DNA of 13,470 nt, from positions 1 to 13,470 of the forward strand of contig CAKOGP040001827.1 of NCBI GenBank assembly GCA_933822405.4, written 5' to 3'. Below are positions 1-9,519 of the stretch, in pieces. A program made the translations under genes and the position numbers. The notes under the pieces were generated by a model, which saw only the letters and a program-made list of their open reading frames with translations, ran no database searches and was not told the origin of the DNA. Position 1 is the first letter of the stretch. Each line of letters begins with the position of its first letter. Source of the stretch: Cylindrotheca closterium. Its lineage: Eukaryota; Bacillariophyta; Bacillariophyceae; Bacillariales; Bacillariaceae.

Positions 1-328
1 GAACGGAAGACCATTACAGTATTGGATAGTTGGAGAGCGTGATCAGGCTTCCTTAAATATCCCCACTTTCATTATCCTTCACAAATTTTGCCATGTCTGG
101 GACTGCTCGTTCCGTCCAATATCGAGCGAGCGGTTGGTTCTGTTGGAATCGATTAAGTTCTTATAATATTTTGAAAATTATTGTAGGACTAATACTCTTT
201 GGAAGCAATCAAATACTGAAACTGCCGAAGTACTTCACCTACTTGCTCTTTGTGCCTATGCAAGCAAACCATCATTCTGCTCTGGAAAACTTTGATTTCA
301 CCAAGAGAGCTGCATTTTGTGATGTGGT
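1..328. other. Region without a recognisable gene, downstream of the thioredoxin gene
   Basis: This stretch lies 3' of the minus-strand thioredoxin stop codon and probably holds its 3' UTR plus intergenic DNA. A 79-codon plus-strand frame (93-332) runs across it and into the thioredoxin stop codon. It contains a hydrophobic run but matches no family I know and has no visible gene context, so I do not call it. No tRNA, repeat or regulatory motif was recognised. Confidence 0.5.
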
Positions 329-835
329 TTAGGCATGTTTTGTGATAGCAGCTTCAATCGCTTCGGCATTAGCACCATTGACAACATCAACCTTTTCACC
401 GTTCTTGAAATAATGGAATGAAGGTACAGAGCGTACTCCCTCGCGTTTCATTAGCTTTGAGGCGTCAGGAGAAGCGTCGCCGATGACCTGTAAATGAAAC
501 ACGTTAGAGCCGAAATAACGAAACACAGATACAAACATGTTTTCTCCTCATTAATGGCATACCTTGAGAAAGACAGCATCCGCGTACTTTTCGCTCAATT
601 CATCGAACTTGGGAGCGATAACTTTACAAGGGCCACACCAGGTTGTGGAATAATCAACTACAACGAGGGAAGATCCAGCACTACTGATGGTGTTGTCAAA
701 AGCTGTCTCTCCGTCGATGTCCACAACAGCCATGACATTTGTTCTGTGCCTGGGCGAGGTGGTCACGGGGGAAAATGCATCTGATAAGCAAAGTGCGAGC
801 GCAGATACAAGAAGAATGGAATAGCGAGCAATCAT
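329..835 (-). CDS. TRX: Plastid-targeted thioredoxin, f-type-like (two exons)
   Basis: Exon 1 is 835-563 and exon 2 is 487-329, joined in phase 0, giving 143 residues. The protein is a small dithiol-disulfide oxidoreductase. The active site WCGPCK places the redox cysteines at C67 and C70, and the cis-proline that faces them is P113 in SVPSF. Residues 1-20 form a hydrophobic signal peptide ending SDA, followed by F21-S-P. This matches the diatom bipartite plastid pre-sequence, in which an aromatic residue starts the transit peptide; the next stretch is rich in S, T and R, as expected. The run KVIAPKFDELSEKY before the splice site resembles plant Trx f, which in plants activates carbon-fixation enzymes using electrons from ferredoxin. 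However, the third regulatory cysteine of plant Trx f is absent and the loop there is about two residues longer. I chose the Met at 835 because it directly precedes the signal peptide. An in-frame Met at 949 would add 38 residues and bury that signal. Family is certain, plastid location likely, f-type assignment moderate. Confidence 0.9.
488..562 (-). other. Thioredoxin intron (75 nt, GT-AG, phase 0)
   Basis: On the minus strand the donor CTCAAG/GTATGC at 563/562 and the acceptor TTACAG/GTCATC at 488/487 remove 75 nt. The reading frame continues from FLK to VIGD. Without splicing the frame stops three codons into the intron, before the cis-proline half of the fold. Confidence 0.9.
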
Positions 836-1046
836 CGTTCGGCTGAGATTATTGATGTGATTGTTCGTCAGCGGTTTGTTGATGTTGTTGAAGAGAAATG
901 ATTCCTTCGTCCAGTCTGTGTCCGACCGCGTGCGACCGATGACAGACACGAAATCATTTGAGTCAATCGAGCCAGCTCGGTTTCAACCGTTGAAAGAGTA
1001 TTTCTCAACAATGCAATGATCACGTTCTTGTCAAAATTCCGACGCC
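836..1046. promoter_or_regulatory. Divergent intergenic region between thioredoxin and INPP4-like gene
   Basis: These 211 nt separate the two start codons of a head-to-head gene pair and must hold both core promoters and 5' UTRs. No TATA box is evident. On the plus side an ATG at 1011 opens a two-codon upstream ORF (ATG CAA TGA), and an overlapping ATG at 1016 opens a 98-codon frame that runs past the main start at 1047 in another frame. If transcription starts upstream of 1011, either could reduce translation of the phosphatase. The transcription start sites cannot be read from sequence. Confidence 0.5.
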
Positions 1047-4000
1047 ATGGCGGCGACTCTCGAATCTACCTCGAGCACAAGCTTAAACTCTTTCTCCCCT
1101 ATATCTACTCTAGAGCGCCAAGGGCTACAGCCTTGGGGGCAGCGTTTAGTGGTTGCTGTCCAAGTGAATTCTGCTTGTTGTGTGGAGGGAGGTGTGGAAT
1201 CGATTTTGCGTCTAAAACAAGGAGACACCCTATCAACCCAGTCACCTTCCCCTGCAGCAAACTTCGACGAAAATCCAAGCGACGACTTCGATGCGTTCGC
1301 ATTCTTGCATGAGATTGGAGAGAAAAAAGGGAAGGAAGAAGCAGCATTGGCCAATGATACTGGTAACAAGCAGGGGTTTGGAGGTTTCTTCCGAAAGGTT
1401 GCAGCATCAGCTTCTACAACCCTAGAAAGGCAGATGCAGGGGCTTGCAGTACGAATTGATCAGGGAAGAAATCCAGATCTACTGCGAGTCGCGATGTATG
1501 ATCAGCAGACGAACGAACTGCTAGACGTAACCGAAGCTGTGCCAGTTCCAAGCGAAAGAATTAACATTCGATTTGAGGTCCCGCTGACACTTCCTGCTGT
1601 TCTTCGGCAGCGACAAGTGCTTTTGAAATTGTGGATCCAATCTGGCGCAGCGTTGCTACAGAGCACCAAGGCGGCAAAGAACTATCTGATCGCAATGGCA
1701 AGTGTAGATTGCTCAAAGATTGCTCTTGGAGTCCAAAGGATCCCTTTAACATCGAAGCTCGTCGTTGGAGGGGAATTAGAACTCTGTGCCATGCCTGACC
1801 CAAAATTCGCTTCGCCCGATGGCGATCGCAGTTGGAGTCTTACAGACCCGGACACGAATGCTTACTCAAAAGGCCTGAACCATTTACCACTAGATAAATC
1901 ATTCTGTTACAGAGGAAATCAGCCATCACAGTGGCTTCTGGCAACCGAAAGAGCCACTGAGTCATCGGTGGTGCTCCCTGTTGCTGCATGTGTGATGGAT
2001 CTTGCTGCAAGAGCAAGTCTCAAGTCTCTTCATCATGCTCAATCCGTTGCGAAAACTCTACGGGCCAATCGACATGATTTCAAAGATGTATCGAAGAGCA
2101 CTTGCTCATTAGGAATCGCTGGAGTAGTTACCAACACTACTTCAGCGCGATTTGGGAACATATCAGTGAATTGGCGTCGGCCGGACTCTATGTTTGAACT
2201 CGAGCTTTTGGCCAATGGCGTGATTCCGATATCTGGTGAGGGTGATCCCGCAACATCGCCTCAACTTAATATTCAATTTCATCCAAAGCTTTGTACTGAG
2301 GATATATTGCCCGGTGTTCTCAATGCGTTCGGGGGCAAGATCCCTCCCAGTGGATATCTGCTTGGAAGTCTTTTCTTCTCCTTAAGTGTCCAATCAAATG
2401 AGTATGTTGAGATTTGGGAAGCATCAACCGCTATTGAAAGCTACGTCAACAATCAAAACACCTTCTTCAAGGTTCCGCTCGTGAAGAATGGAGTTGCGAT
2501 GGGAAGTCTACTTCTCCATCTCCAGGTGACATTGCCTACAGAGAAACCCAAATTTGCCAGTATTCCGTCCAACGATGGGTTGGTGTCACTTGTTGGACTT
2601 CAAAATTTGGCAGATGGAGTTATTCCTCTGATGGACGCGGACTCAAGTGCCGTACCAAAAAGTGGTTCTCTTCGCCACCAGCAATTGGCAACTATGGGAT
2701 ATTTCTTCACGGTGCAATACATAGAACAGCATCTCAGTCTCCGTCAATCTGCTACGGAATCATTCCAAGACAGAGCACGTGCTTACAAGCAAGCACTTAT
2801 ACAACCAGAAAATGTGCATCCTCATGAAGTTAGATCGCCGAAAGCATTTCGACCAAGCTCTAGTCGCCAAACCAGTCTCTTGAGTGCAATTCCATTCAAT
2901 GTGCACGTTTCTAAATTGAACATCACCGTTGTCGATTCGTTGTCCACAGGAAGCACGTATTCAGGCGCTTCCTTCCATAATATTACTCACGGAGCACCCT
3001 CAGACCATGCTCGAGGTTTTGGCAATATCCTTACTGGAATCAGCAATACCAATGCATCAGGAGGTTTGAGGAGATTGGAGAAAAAACGGGTAGAGTGTGC
3101 TGATGCACTCCAGAAGGCACAGAATTTGTTGATTGCAGCTGTTGGAAACTACCTCGCCAATGCCCGGAAGACTAGCCAGGTTAACCACGTGCCTGCGAGA
3201 CATGCCGAGATACAAGGGTTGAGATGGAAAGTGTTCGAATGTGTACACAATCTACACCACGTCACTTGGATGTGTGCAGTTCGTCGTGCCAATGTATTTT
3301 CTCAGTCACTTGGTCTTGCTGTGTCTAGTTACTTGACAAGCATTAGCGACAAAGAAAAGTGTACTGCTGGTTGGCCTGATGTCTGGCAACGACATGGATA
3401 CTTGGTTTGCTTTGAGGGACTGCTAAGTGCTGCAGGTAAAGAACTTGGAATGATTGAAGATGCGAGGTACGAATCTACTCTTGAGTGAACTTTCAATTTT
3501 CTTTCGGCTCGTCTTCTTCTTACGCTTGATTGCCGTTGTAGCGTTGCCATTGCCATGCTACGGATGGTCAGAATTGTCATCATGCCTGACTGTAAGTTGT
3601 GAAAAATCGAGACTTTCTTCTTGATCAAATTGGAACGAGGCGTGCTCACTATTTTGGTTTCAAGCTGGAATCCCGAGCAAAGCAGTTGGCGTGCAAGGTT
3701 CCGGTCACCTCAAGTGGGTCCATTTGTTTTCTTCTGGTCAAAGCTCTCACCGCCAGTACCTTTTGCAGGTTGGCGTAGATCCGTCCTACTACCAGGACCG
3801 AATTCCAGCTTGTTTGAAAAATGGCACAGCCGTTCAACTGTATCCACTACTCTTTCAGGTTGGTGTTGACATTCGACAATGGGGAGCACATGCAGGTTCA
3901 AATCTAATGAAGAACGGAAAGCAAGAGATCAGTAGTGGACTAGTCGATGACGAAGATGACGACATCGGAGTGGTCGACGATGATGTCTTAGTTGCCTTGA

Positions 4001-4688
4001 ACTTTGAGGCACTTCGGAAGGTAGGTGAACCTGTGGTAACAATGGTTTCGATCTATTGATTTCTAACTTCTTGCCTTTTAGATGAATGCATATGCACATG
4101 CCATCAACCCGCAGAATATTCTTCTCGACAAGATACAGGAAACGATGACTTTGGTTTTTGAACAGAAACACGGAGCTTCTGCTGCAAATGAAGGCGAGCA
4201 AATTCTACCAGTTCATCCTTCTCTTTCGCTACTCCACTCGCACATAATGGGTTCAGCAGGAAAAATGAACCATGCAATTCTTGACGAAGCTGCAACTCTG
4301 GCTCAGCAAATGGGTGGTGGTGGCTTGGTGTTTTGTAAATCTGGAAAGGATAGAACTGCTATGCATGTGACCTATAAGCAGGCCCAATTTTCAAACCGAT
4401 ATCGAAATCTGCACCATGGAGAAGCAACACTCCAGGATGCAACTTTAATGAGGATTTATGGTGTCAGGTAAGCGCTTTACATTTCGTGTCTCTCCGATGT
4501 TGTGTATAATTGGCCTCAGTTCTTGTCGTTTTCGTGTTCTTAGGTTGCCAATTTGTGAGAAGAATGTTGGACAGGCCAAGTTTGCATTCAACGCATTGCA
4601 AGTTAAGTTTATGCCTGAAGCCTTGAAACCCCCGATGTCAGTACTAAAAGGTTTCAAATTATTCGGAGAAGGGACAATTGAGAGCTAA
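1047..4688 (+). CDS. INPP4: INPP4-like inositol polyphosphate 4-phosphatase (five exons, 1118 aa)
   Basis: Exons are 1047-3466, 3542-3591, 3665-4020, 4082-4467 and 4544-4688; the joined length is 3357 nt. Family members remove the 4-phosphate from phosphatidylinositol 3,4-bisphosphate to leave PI3P, acting on membranes of the endocytic/PI3K pathway. The catalytic P-loop CKSGKDRT lies at residues 1027-1034, fitting the C-X5-R phosphatase signature (C1027, R1033); animal INPP4 enzymes have CKSAKDRT. Other family-like segments are a beta-rich, C2-like N-terminal region (about 130-250), MGYFFTVQY near 550, IPFNVHV near 612, a GAPSDHARGFGN block near 648, GKELGMIEDASVA around 800 (formed across intron 1), and the C-terminal KFAFNALQ block. 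It is somewhat longer than animal INPP4A/B (about 920-980 residues), with extra sequence at the N-terminus. The start GCCATGG at 1047 sits in a good initiation context and is the first in-frame Met. All four introns lie in the last third, around the catalytic part. Exons 2 and 3 are inferred from frame and family similarity, not from transcripts. Confidence 0.88.
3467..3541 (+). other. INPP4-like intron 1 (75 nt)
   Basis: The donor GAG/GTACGA at 3467 and the acceptor TTGTAG/CG at 3541 join phase 2 ends. The split codon AG+C encodes Ser and restores the family block IEDASVAIAMLRMV. Retention would end the protein eight residues later, removing the whole phosphatase loop. Confidence 0.85.
3592..3664 (+). 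other. INPP4-like intron 2 (73 nt)
   Basis: A strong donor GTAAGT at 3592 and the acceptor TTTCAAG/CT at 3664 bracket 73 nt. The junction codon T+CT encodes Ser. It leaves a 50-nt micro-exon (3542-3591) and switches to the frame used by exon 3, whose upstream in-frame stop at 3622-3624 lies inside this intron. Confidence 0.85.
4021..4081 (+). other. INPP4-like intron 3 (61 nt)
   Basis: The donor AAG/GTAGGT at 4021 and the acceptor CTTTTAG/ATG at 4081, preceded by a pyrimidine-rich tract, give a phase 0 junction reading FEALRK-MNAYAHA. An in-frame stop occurs within the intron, so splicing is required to reach the catalytic exon. Confidence 0.9.
4468..4543 (+). other. INPP4-like intron 4 (76 nt)
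   Basis: The donor CAG/GTAAGC at 4468 and the acceptor TTCTTAG/G at 4543 join phase 2. The split codon AG+G encodes Arg, and the last exon then reads LPICEKNVGQAKFAFNALQ, matching the C-terminal block of INPP4 proteins. Confidence 0.9.
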
Positions 4689-4836
4689 AAGATTGCAGAG
4701 TACCTACGACATTTGAGTTTTGCAACTATAAAATAGACGAGAACTCCCAACCCACAGGCCATGTGAAATTTCCGTAACGTAGAGTAGTTGGTGTCACTAT
4801 TTCAGGGAGGTTAGTCTGAATGATTCATTTGAATCA
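4689..4836. other. Convergent 3' intergenic region
   Basis: These 148 nt lie between the stop codons of two genes transcribed toward each other, the INPP4-like gene on plus and the kinesin-like gene on minus. Both 3' UTRs and polyadenylation sites must fit here or overlap the neighbour's coding sequence, so antisense overlap of the transcripts is possible. No distinct terminator motif was recognised. Confidence 0.5.
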
Positions 4837-7800
4837 CTACATCCGTCCTCCTGGAATGTCCATGGAGGACTTTGTCAGATATAATTCCGTTACAAGCGTC
4901 AACGCATTAGAGCCGGGTGCCTGGTTTTGCCTTCTGAGGACAGCAGTCGTTGCAACTGACTTTGCAATCTTGTCTCGTCCATTTCTCAATCCATCCAGGC
5001 ACTTCTTTCGATGATATCGTAACTTAGCATTCTCCTGTTCCAGAAGAACTACTTGTTCCCCCAACCCCACGAACTTTGAATGCAGCCCTTCAGAATCCTG
5101 AACTACTTTTTCATGATGGACACGAACCTTATGAAGCTCTCTCTTCGCTCTTGATCGAAAGCGAACAAAGACTGCATTCATCTTTTCTTTGTCTTCTGCT
5201 AGAACAAGTTTGCGATCAGTCCGATCACAGAATCCGTTGCGCAACAAGGACTCCCGAGAGAGATCCCCTCTCTTTTTCGAGACATTTTCCAACTGGTTTG
5301 CAATCGCTTTCTTCTCATTTTCACTATTCAAGAAGTTGGTTGTGCAATTGCGAAGTCTCATCTGAAGTTCCTGGTTTTCGTTTTGCAGACTCACAATTTC
5401 CCCCTGTTCCTCTGTTTTTGATTTCTCCAAAGATTCCAGAAGCTGAAGATTGTAACTCTCAAGGTTTGCTTTTTCTGTTTGCAGTACGGCTGTTGACTTT
5501 TCCAGACGACGAAATTCGATTGAAGCTTCCTCCCTTTCTCGATCTGCGAAGCCTTGTATTGCTTTCTCAGAACCGAGTTCGTGTTTGAGAGCCGAAATCA
5601 TAGTCTGGCTGTCTCTATACATTTGTTCGTATCTATCACGCTCCTCCTTCAACTCTTGGACGGATAACTTCATTTGCATCAGAATCTCTCTCTCTGTATA
5701 CGACTCTTGGTTCTCCAAGATCCTATCCTGGCAGAGTCGCTCACGTTCCTGCTCTAGCTCTTCTATTCTTGACAGCAGCTCTTCTCGCGAAATCTCTAAG
5801 AGCCTCGAATTGTCTTGAACCTTTCGCAGTGCTGTGTCCCGATCTATCAAAGCGGCACTCAACTGTGCACACTCAGTCGTCAAATTCTCCAAGTGTTTCT
5901 TTAACATTATGATTTCTTTCCCCTCGTGACTATACAATTCTTTGATTTTCGATTTCTCTTTCTCAACAACCTCGAGCGATGATCTCATTGCTTCAGTCTG
6001 ATTCATCAGCCCTCGCAGTTCTTGATCTTTTCCTTCAAGTACGACCATCAGCTCAAGCTTCTCTTTTCGTAAGTCTTCCAGATCTCTATCGGTCCGTTGT
6101 TTTTCATCAGTGAAATCACCGATGATTTTTTCATTGTTTCTAAGCTTTACTTTCAGGCTATCCTGCTCTCCCTTCATCTCTTCCATTGCAAGGTTCAGGT
6201 TGTACCGCTGCGATTCGTCAAGTCTCTTTGTGTTCTCAGATATTTCAAGAGAATGGCGCAATACCTCAAATCTTTCGCGAAACTTCTCTTGTTCGTTCAA
6301 AAAAAAGATACGTTCCTTTCGCAGCAAGTCGACATCATCAAGTGCTTGAGAAAGCTCATTTCGGCATCCAAGAACCTTTTTTTTCAGATCAGCTTGGGAA
6401 GAAATGGCCTCCTCTGCTATCTTCTCAACGTGACCTTTTGCTTCAAGAACTTGATCGAGTTGGCATTGGAGACGCTGCAGATCTTCCTCATGTTTCTTGT
6501 TTTCTGAAACATGACAGTTCAAGGCTTCATTTTTCAGCACGCCCGCTTCATTCGTCAGCTCGCTCGGCGCTTCAACGGTGTTTTCGGAAGCCTTGCGATG
6601 GTCCAGATGCCATTCATCTGTTTCAATATGGGGCATGGAGCCATTCTCTAGCATTTCTTTATCGCTATTGACGACGAGGGTAGAGGATGCAAACGTTGTG
6701 TTGCATCCATCACCAGTCATACATGTAGACCCCAATGTAGAGGTACTAGACTCATCAAGGGAAGCAACGTAGTCGGATTCCTCGTAGGATGGGACCATTC
6801 TATCACAAATCTCAAAATCAAGTCCACATGTTTGCGAAGGGGTTTCCTCGCTCTCATTTAAGCTTGGCATATCCCGTCGATGATCCCCTGTCGGCTCTCT
6901 AGTCGCAGTATAGTCTTCGAGCAGGAGATCTCCATCTGTCATGTTTTCGTTGATGCCTGCCTTGTCATGTTTATCTCCTGAATGCGAGACAAACCATTCT
7001 GGTGAATAATCTTTGTGTTGACAAGGAGGAGTTTGGTCGCTTCTTGGCGACTGATTGGGAATAGGTTCTCCGACTTCGTCTTGAAGATCATTTTCTTTTA
7101 AGTTCGCATCCAGCATGTGCTCAAAAGGTCTCTTTCCCAAACTTTCCTCGTGCTCGACTTTGCCATTATTGGGCCGAAGGATATGTCCATCACTATTATT
7201 TTCTTGCGATAATTCTTCCACTGGAAACTTGTCAAATGAATCATTTTTGTGTTCCATAATCCCTGGGTTCGATGAAAACCTTCCTTTTCGCCCGTAGAGC
7301 TCCCCGGTCTCATGAGCTGAGTTGATGAGGTTCAACTTTTTCTCTCCAACAGAGCGCTCTTCGATGAACGCTCGGCTTGTTTCATTGTCTACGCCGCTTT
7401 CGTCAGCGTAGTCCATATAGTCGATTGGTTGATAATCATCTTTCGAAGGCGCATAATTGATTTCTGGGAAGCCATGCGCAGGTGAAGACTGCTTGAAGAG
7501 TCTTGCTAGACGTTGTCGAGGGTCCGCCACAATTTGTTCCAACAAATCCGGACTGCAGGCATACTCGTAAAGACCACCCCCCTGAGCATGCTCACTCGGG
7601 TCTATGACTAGGGACTCATTGACTGCATCGTTGTTTCTGAAGGGGCTTGATACTATCTCCCCCGGCTTGACAAGGAGGCGACGCAAATAATTCAGCGTCC
7701 CGAGTGTCATCTCATAATCCTTTGATAACTGAGAAACAAATCCCAAAACGACGACCTTCGAACACTCTAGTCTTCTCTGCAGTACGTGGGTTAAAGTACT

Positions 7801-9112
7801 CTCGCGCCAAGAAATCACCGGCTCTGTACCCGCGCTAGCATGAAGAAGAAGCTGACGGAGCGCTCTCCCAAGACTTACAATACCTTGACGTCGTAATACA
7901 CTGTTCTCACTACCGACACCACTCTGGCCACGGAACGTTGCCATCTCCACGCATGTAATTTGAGAGTCAGGCGATTTCTCAAGCTCAAATGATATTGCGT
8001 TGTTCCAAAAGTTTATAGTCCCAATTATTGTCGAGCTCGGATCTTTCCGTCGTGCAACAGCGTCCATCACTCCAGACATCACGTCTAACGGAACCTGAGT
8101 TAAGTTTTCGAATATTGCTCCCTGCACGGTTAAAACAAACAGATGTTAATCAATTGAATTTGTCAACGAATCAAAGAGCAATCTGCAAGGATGCACTTAA
8201 CTTCATATCAACATGCCTGACTTCAATATTTCCAGCATCGCTCTTCTCACTACCGGTACACGTACCACAAAGCAGATCACGAAAATTATCGCGTTCATCC
8301 AAAATTTCGACAAAACTAATGGTACAGACCATCTTCTCCTCCATCAAACCCTGACAGTGGGCTATAACTCGTGTCCACAAACCTTCATCACTTCCTTCAC
8401 CATCAAACTGTGCTCCAAGACTAATGATGACCGATGATTGCAGCTCGACCATGGCATCTTGAGCAATTGCACGGCTCAAAGAATCTACGGAGCTTTGATC
8501 GTTGCTCGAATCGAAGGATACCGAAGAGCCCATGGTAGGCCAAACAACGTGATGCAAATTGTAGAGTCGCGCCCAGTCTGAAGTGTCCGTCGCCTTCGAA
8601 ACCAATCTCGCCGTTTCCAAGGTTACATGGCTCGGAATGTGCTTTCCAAAAGCTGAAGGATTGACTACCACTACGTTCTGAGAGAGACTTGCACTTTCAG
8701 ATTTCATCTGTGGAAACACGCATCTTTGTTCATTATCATTGTCCCCTAGTGGCAGCACTTTGACGACACACGTGACCTTCCGACATGGTTGCAGTGACAC
8801 GTATTGTAAATATTCACCTCGCGTGTCACTCTGCTTCAGAAGAGGCGAAAATGGAGAAAGCAATCCGTTCAAGAAACTTCGATACTCTGTCGGAAGAGGA
8901 CTCAATAATAGGCTTGCTGGACTGCTGTATATTTCAGGGGATTTGGAGGAACTCAAGGGGCCACTTTTGTCATTGGCAACCTCCTCTTGCTCCTTGTTGA
9001 CCGCAGGGGATATGGCAATATCCAAGGGCTCATCATCATCATCATCTTCCGCAGCCTCCTGCAAATAATACTTGTAAGAGCGAGATGGTGTTTGCAGTAG
9101 ATTTTGCCCCAT
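4837..9112 (-). CDS. Kinesin-like protein with degenerate motor and long coiled coil (two exons)
   Basis: Exon 1 runs from 9112 to about 8200 and exon 2 from about 8120 to 4837, giving roughly 1,395 residues. Residues 1-105 are acidic/serine-rich, with a run of five Asp near 23 encoded by a CAT/ATC microsatellite. A kinesin-motor-like region follows (about 105-455). Recognisable positions are TCVVKVLPL (the R-V-R-P strand), FVEILDE..NFRDLL (the VEIYNE..RDLL strand), AIFENLTQVP, WRESTLTHVLQ (YRDSKLTRLLQ), and VSQLSKDYEMTLGTLNYLRR (the C-terminal motor helix). ATP-site elements are lost: the P-loop reads GAQFDGEG (233-240) where active kinesins have GQTGSGKT, switch II reads VEMATFR instead of VDLAGSE, and switch I lacks the SSRSH core (SSTII). 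A polar linker (about 455-840) precedes a coiled coil (about 840-1330) and a short basic tail. The sequence therefore points to a dimeric filament- or cargo-binding protein without ATP-driven motility. The intron is certain to exist, but its exact edges are not. Confidence 0.8.
8118..8212 (-). other. Kinesin-like gene intron (boundaries ambiguous)
   Basis: Exon 1 reads to VRHVDMK and then stops at 8171; the motor fold resumes at AIFENL from about 8117. The best-looking pair, GTTAAG at 8201 with GTGCAG at 8122, leaves the frame out by one base. Two in-frame GT-AG choices remain: donor GTGCAT at 8196 with acceptor GGGAG at 8118 (79 nt, which keeps the spacing of known motors), or donor GTTGAT at 8212 with acceptor GTGCAG at 8122 (91 nt, losing four residues). 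Given coordinates cover both. Confidence 0.6.
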
Positions 9113-9257
9113 GTTTGAGGTTTATCGAAGCTGACCTGGTGATTTTATATTCATTTCGCTCGAGTTGGTTTCAAAAAATATGGGTCACGAATGATGAGTC
9201 ACGAATTAGCATCATCTGCAAAAGTGGCCCGTCTTCCTTTCCCAGGGCAGCTTTGCA

Positions 9258-9336
9258 GTACAGGAACGGCCGGGAAATAGAAATTTAGCATACAATTCTT
9301 GGGAGTAAATATTGATTTTCCCGGCCGTCCCAGTAC
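9258..9336. repeat. Imperfect inverted repeat, 20-nt arms
   Basis: Arms at 9258-9277 and 9317-9336 are reverse complements at 18 of 20 positions, sharing the core ACGGCCGGGAAA, and are separated by 39 nt. The arms are G+C-rich in an otherwise A+T-rich stretch. It lies about 150-225 nt upstream of the kinesin-like start codon, so it could be a regulatory site pair, a hairpin near the transcript start, or the ends of a very small decayed transposon. Confidence 0.75.
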
Positions 9337-9489
9337 TACTTTGTGCGTGTGCATGCGAATTTGGGATGGTGGGATTCGGTGTTCGGGTGTCAGATATTAA
9401 AGCTACAAATTTAGTTAACGTTTTCGTGTCACATCCTTTGGAACCTTAATTGAAATATGACCCAAGCAAAACTTCGTCGTTTTTGCTCC

Positions 9490-9519
9490 GACTCAGTCGA
9501 CTAGTGGACTCAGTCGACT
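9490..9519. repeat. 13-bp direct repeat containing an 8-bp palindrome
   Basis: GACTCAGTCGACT occurs at 9490-9502 and again at 9507-9519, a 17-bp period with a four-base spacer (AGTG). Each copy contains the palindrome AGTCGACT. No function is evident. Confidence 0.8.

Noticed and set aside
93..332. 79-codon plus-strand frame with a hydrophobic segment
   Set aside because: It ends within the stop region of the opposite-strand thioredoxin gene, has no family resemblance and no supporting context. A chance frame in 3' flanking DNA is more likely.
551..949. Thioredoxin start at the upstream in-frame ATG (949)
   Set aside because: The extra 38 residues are polar and would place the signal peptide internally. 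The Met at 835 gives a standard bipartite plastid leader.
3621..3869. 82-codon frame inside exon 3 of the phosphatase gene
   Set aside because: The neighbouring frame holds the INPP4-like block (IPACLKNGTAVQLYPLLF) and joins correctly with the splice sites, so this frame is a shadow.
5076..5588. 170-codon plus-strand frame opposite the kinesin coiled coil
   Set aside because: It is a shadow of the real minus-strand coding sequence; low-complexity coiled-coil codons often leave the other strand open.
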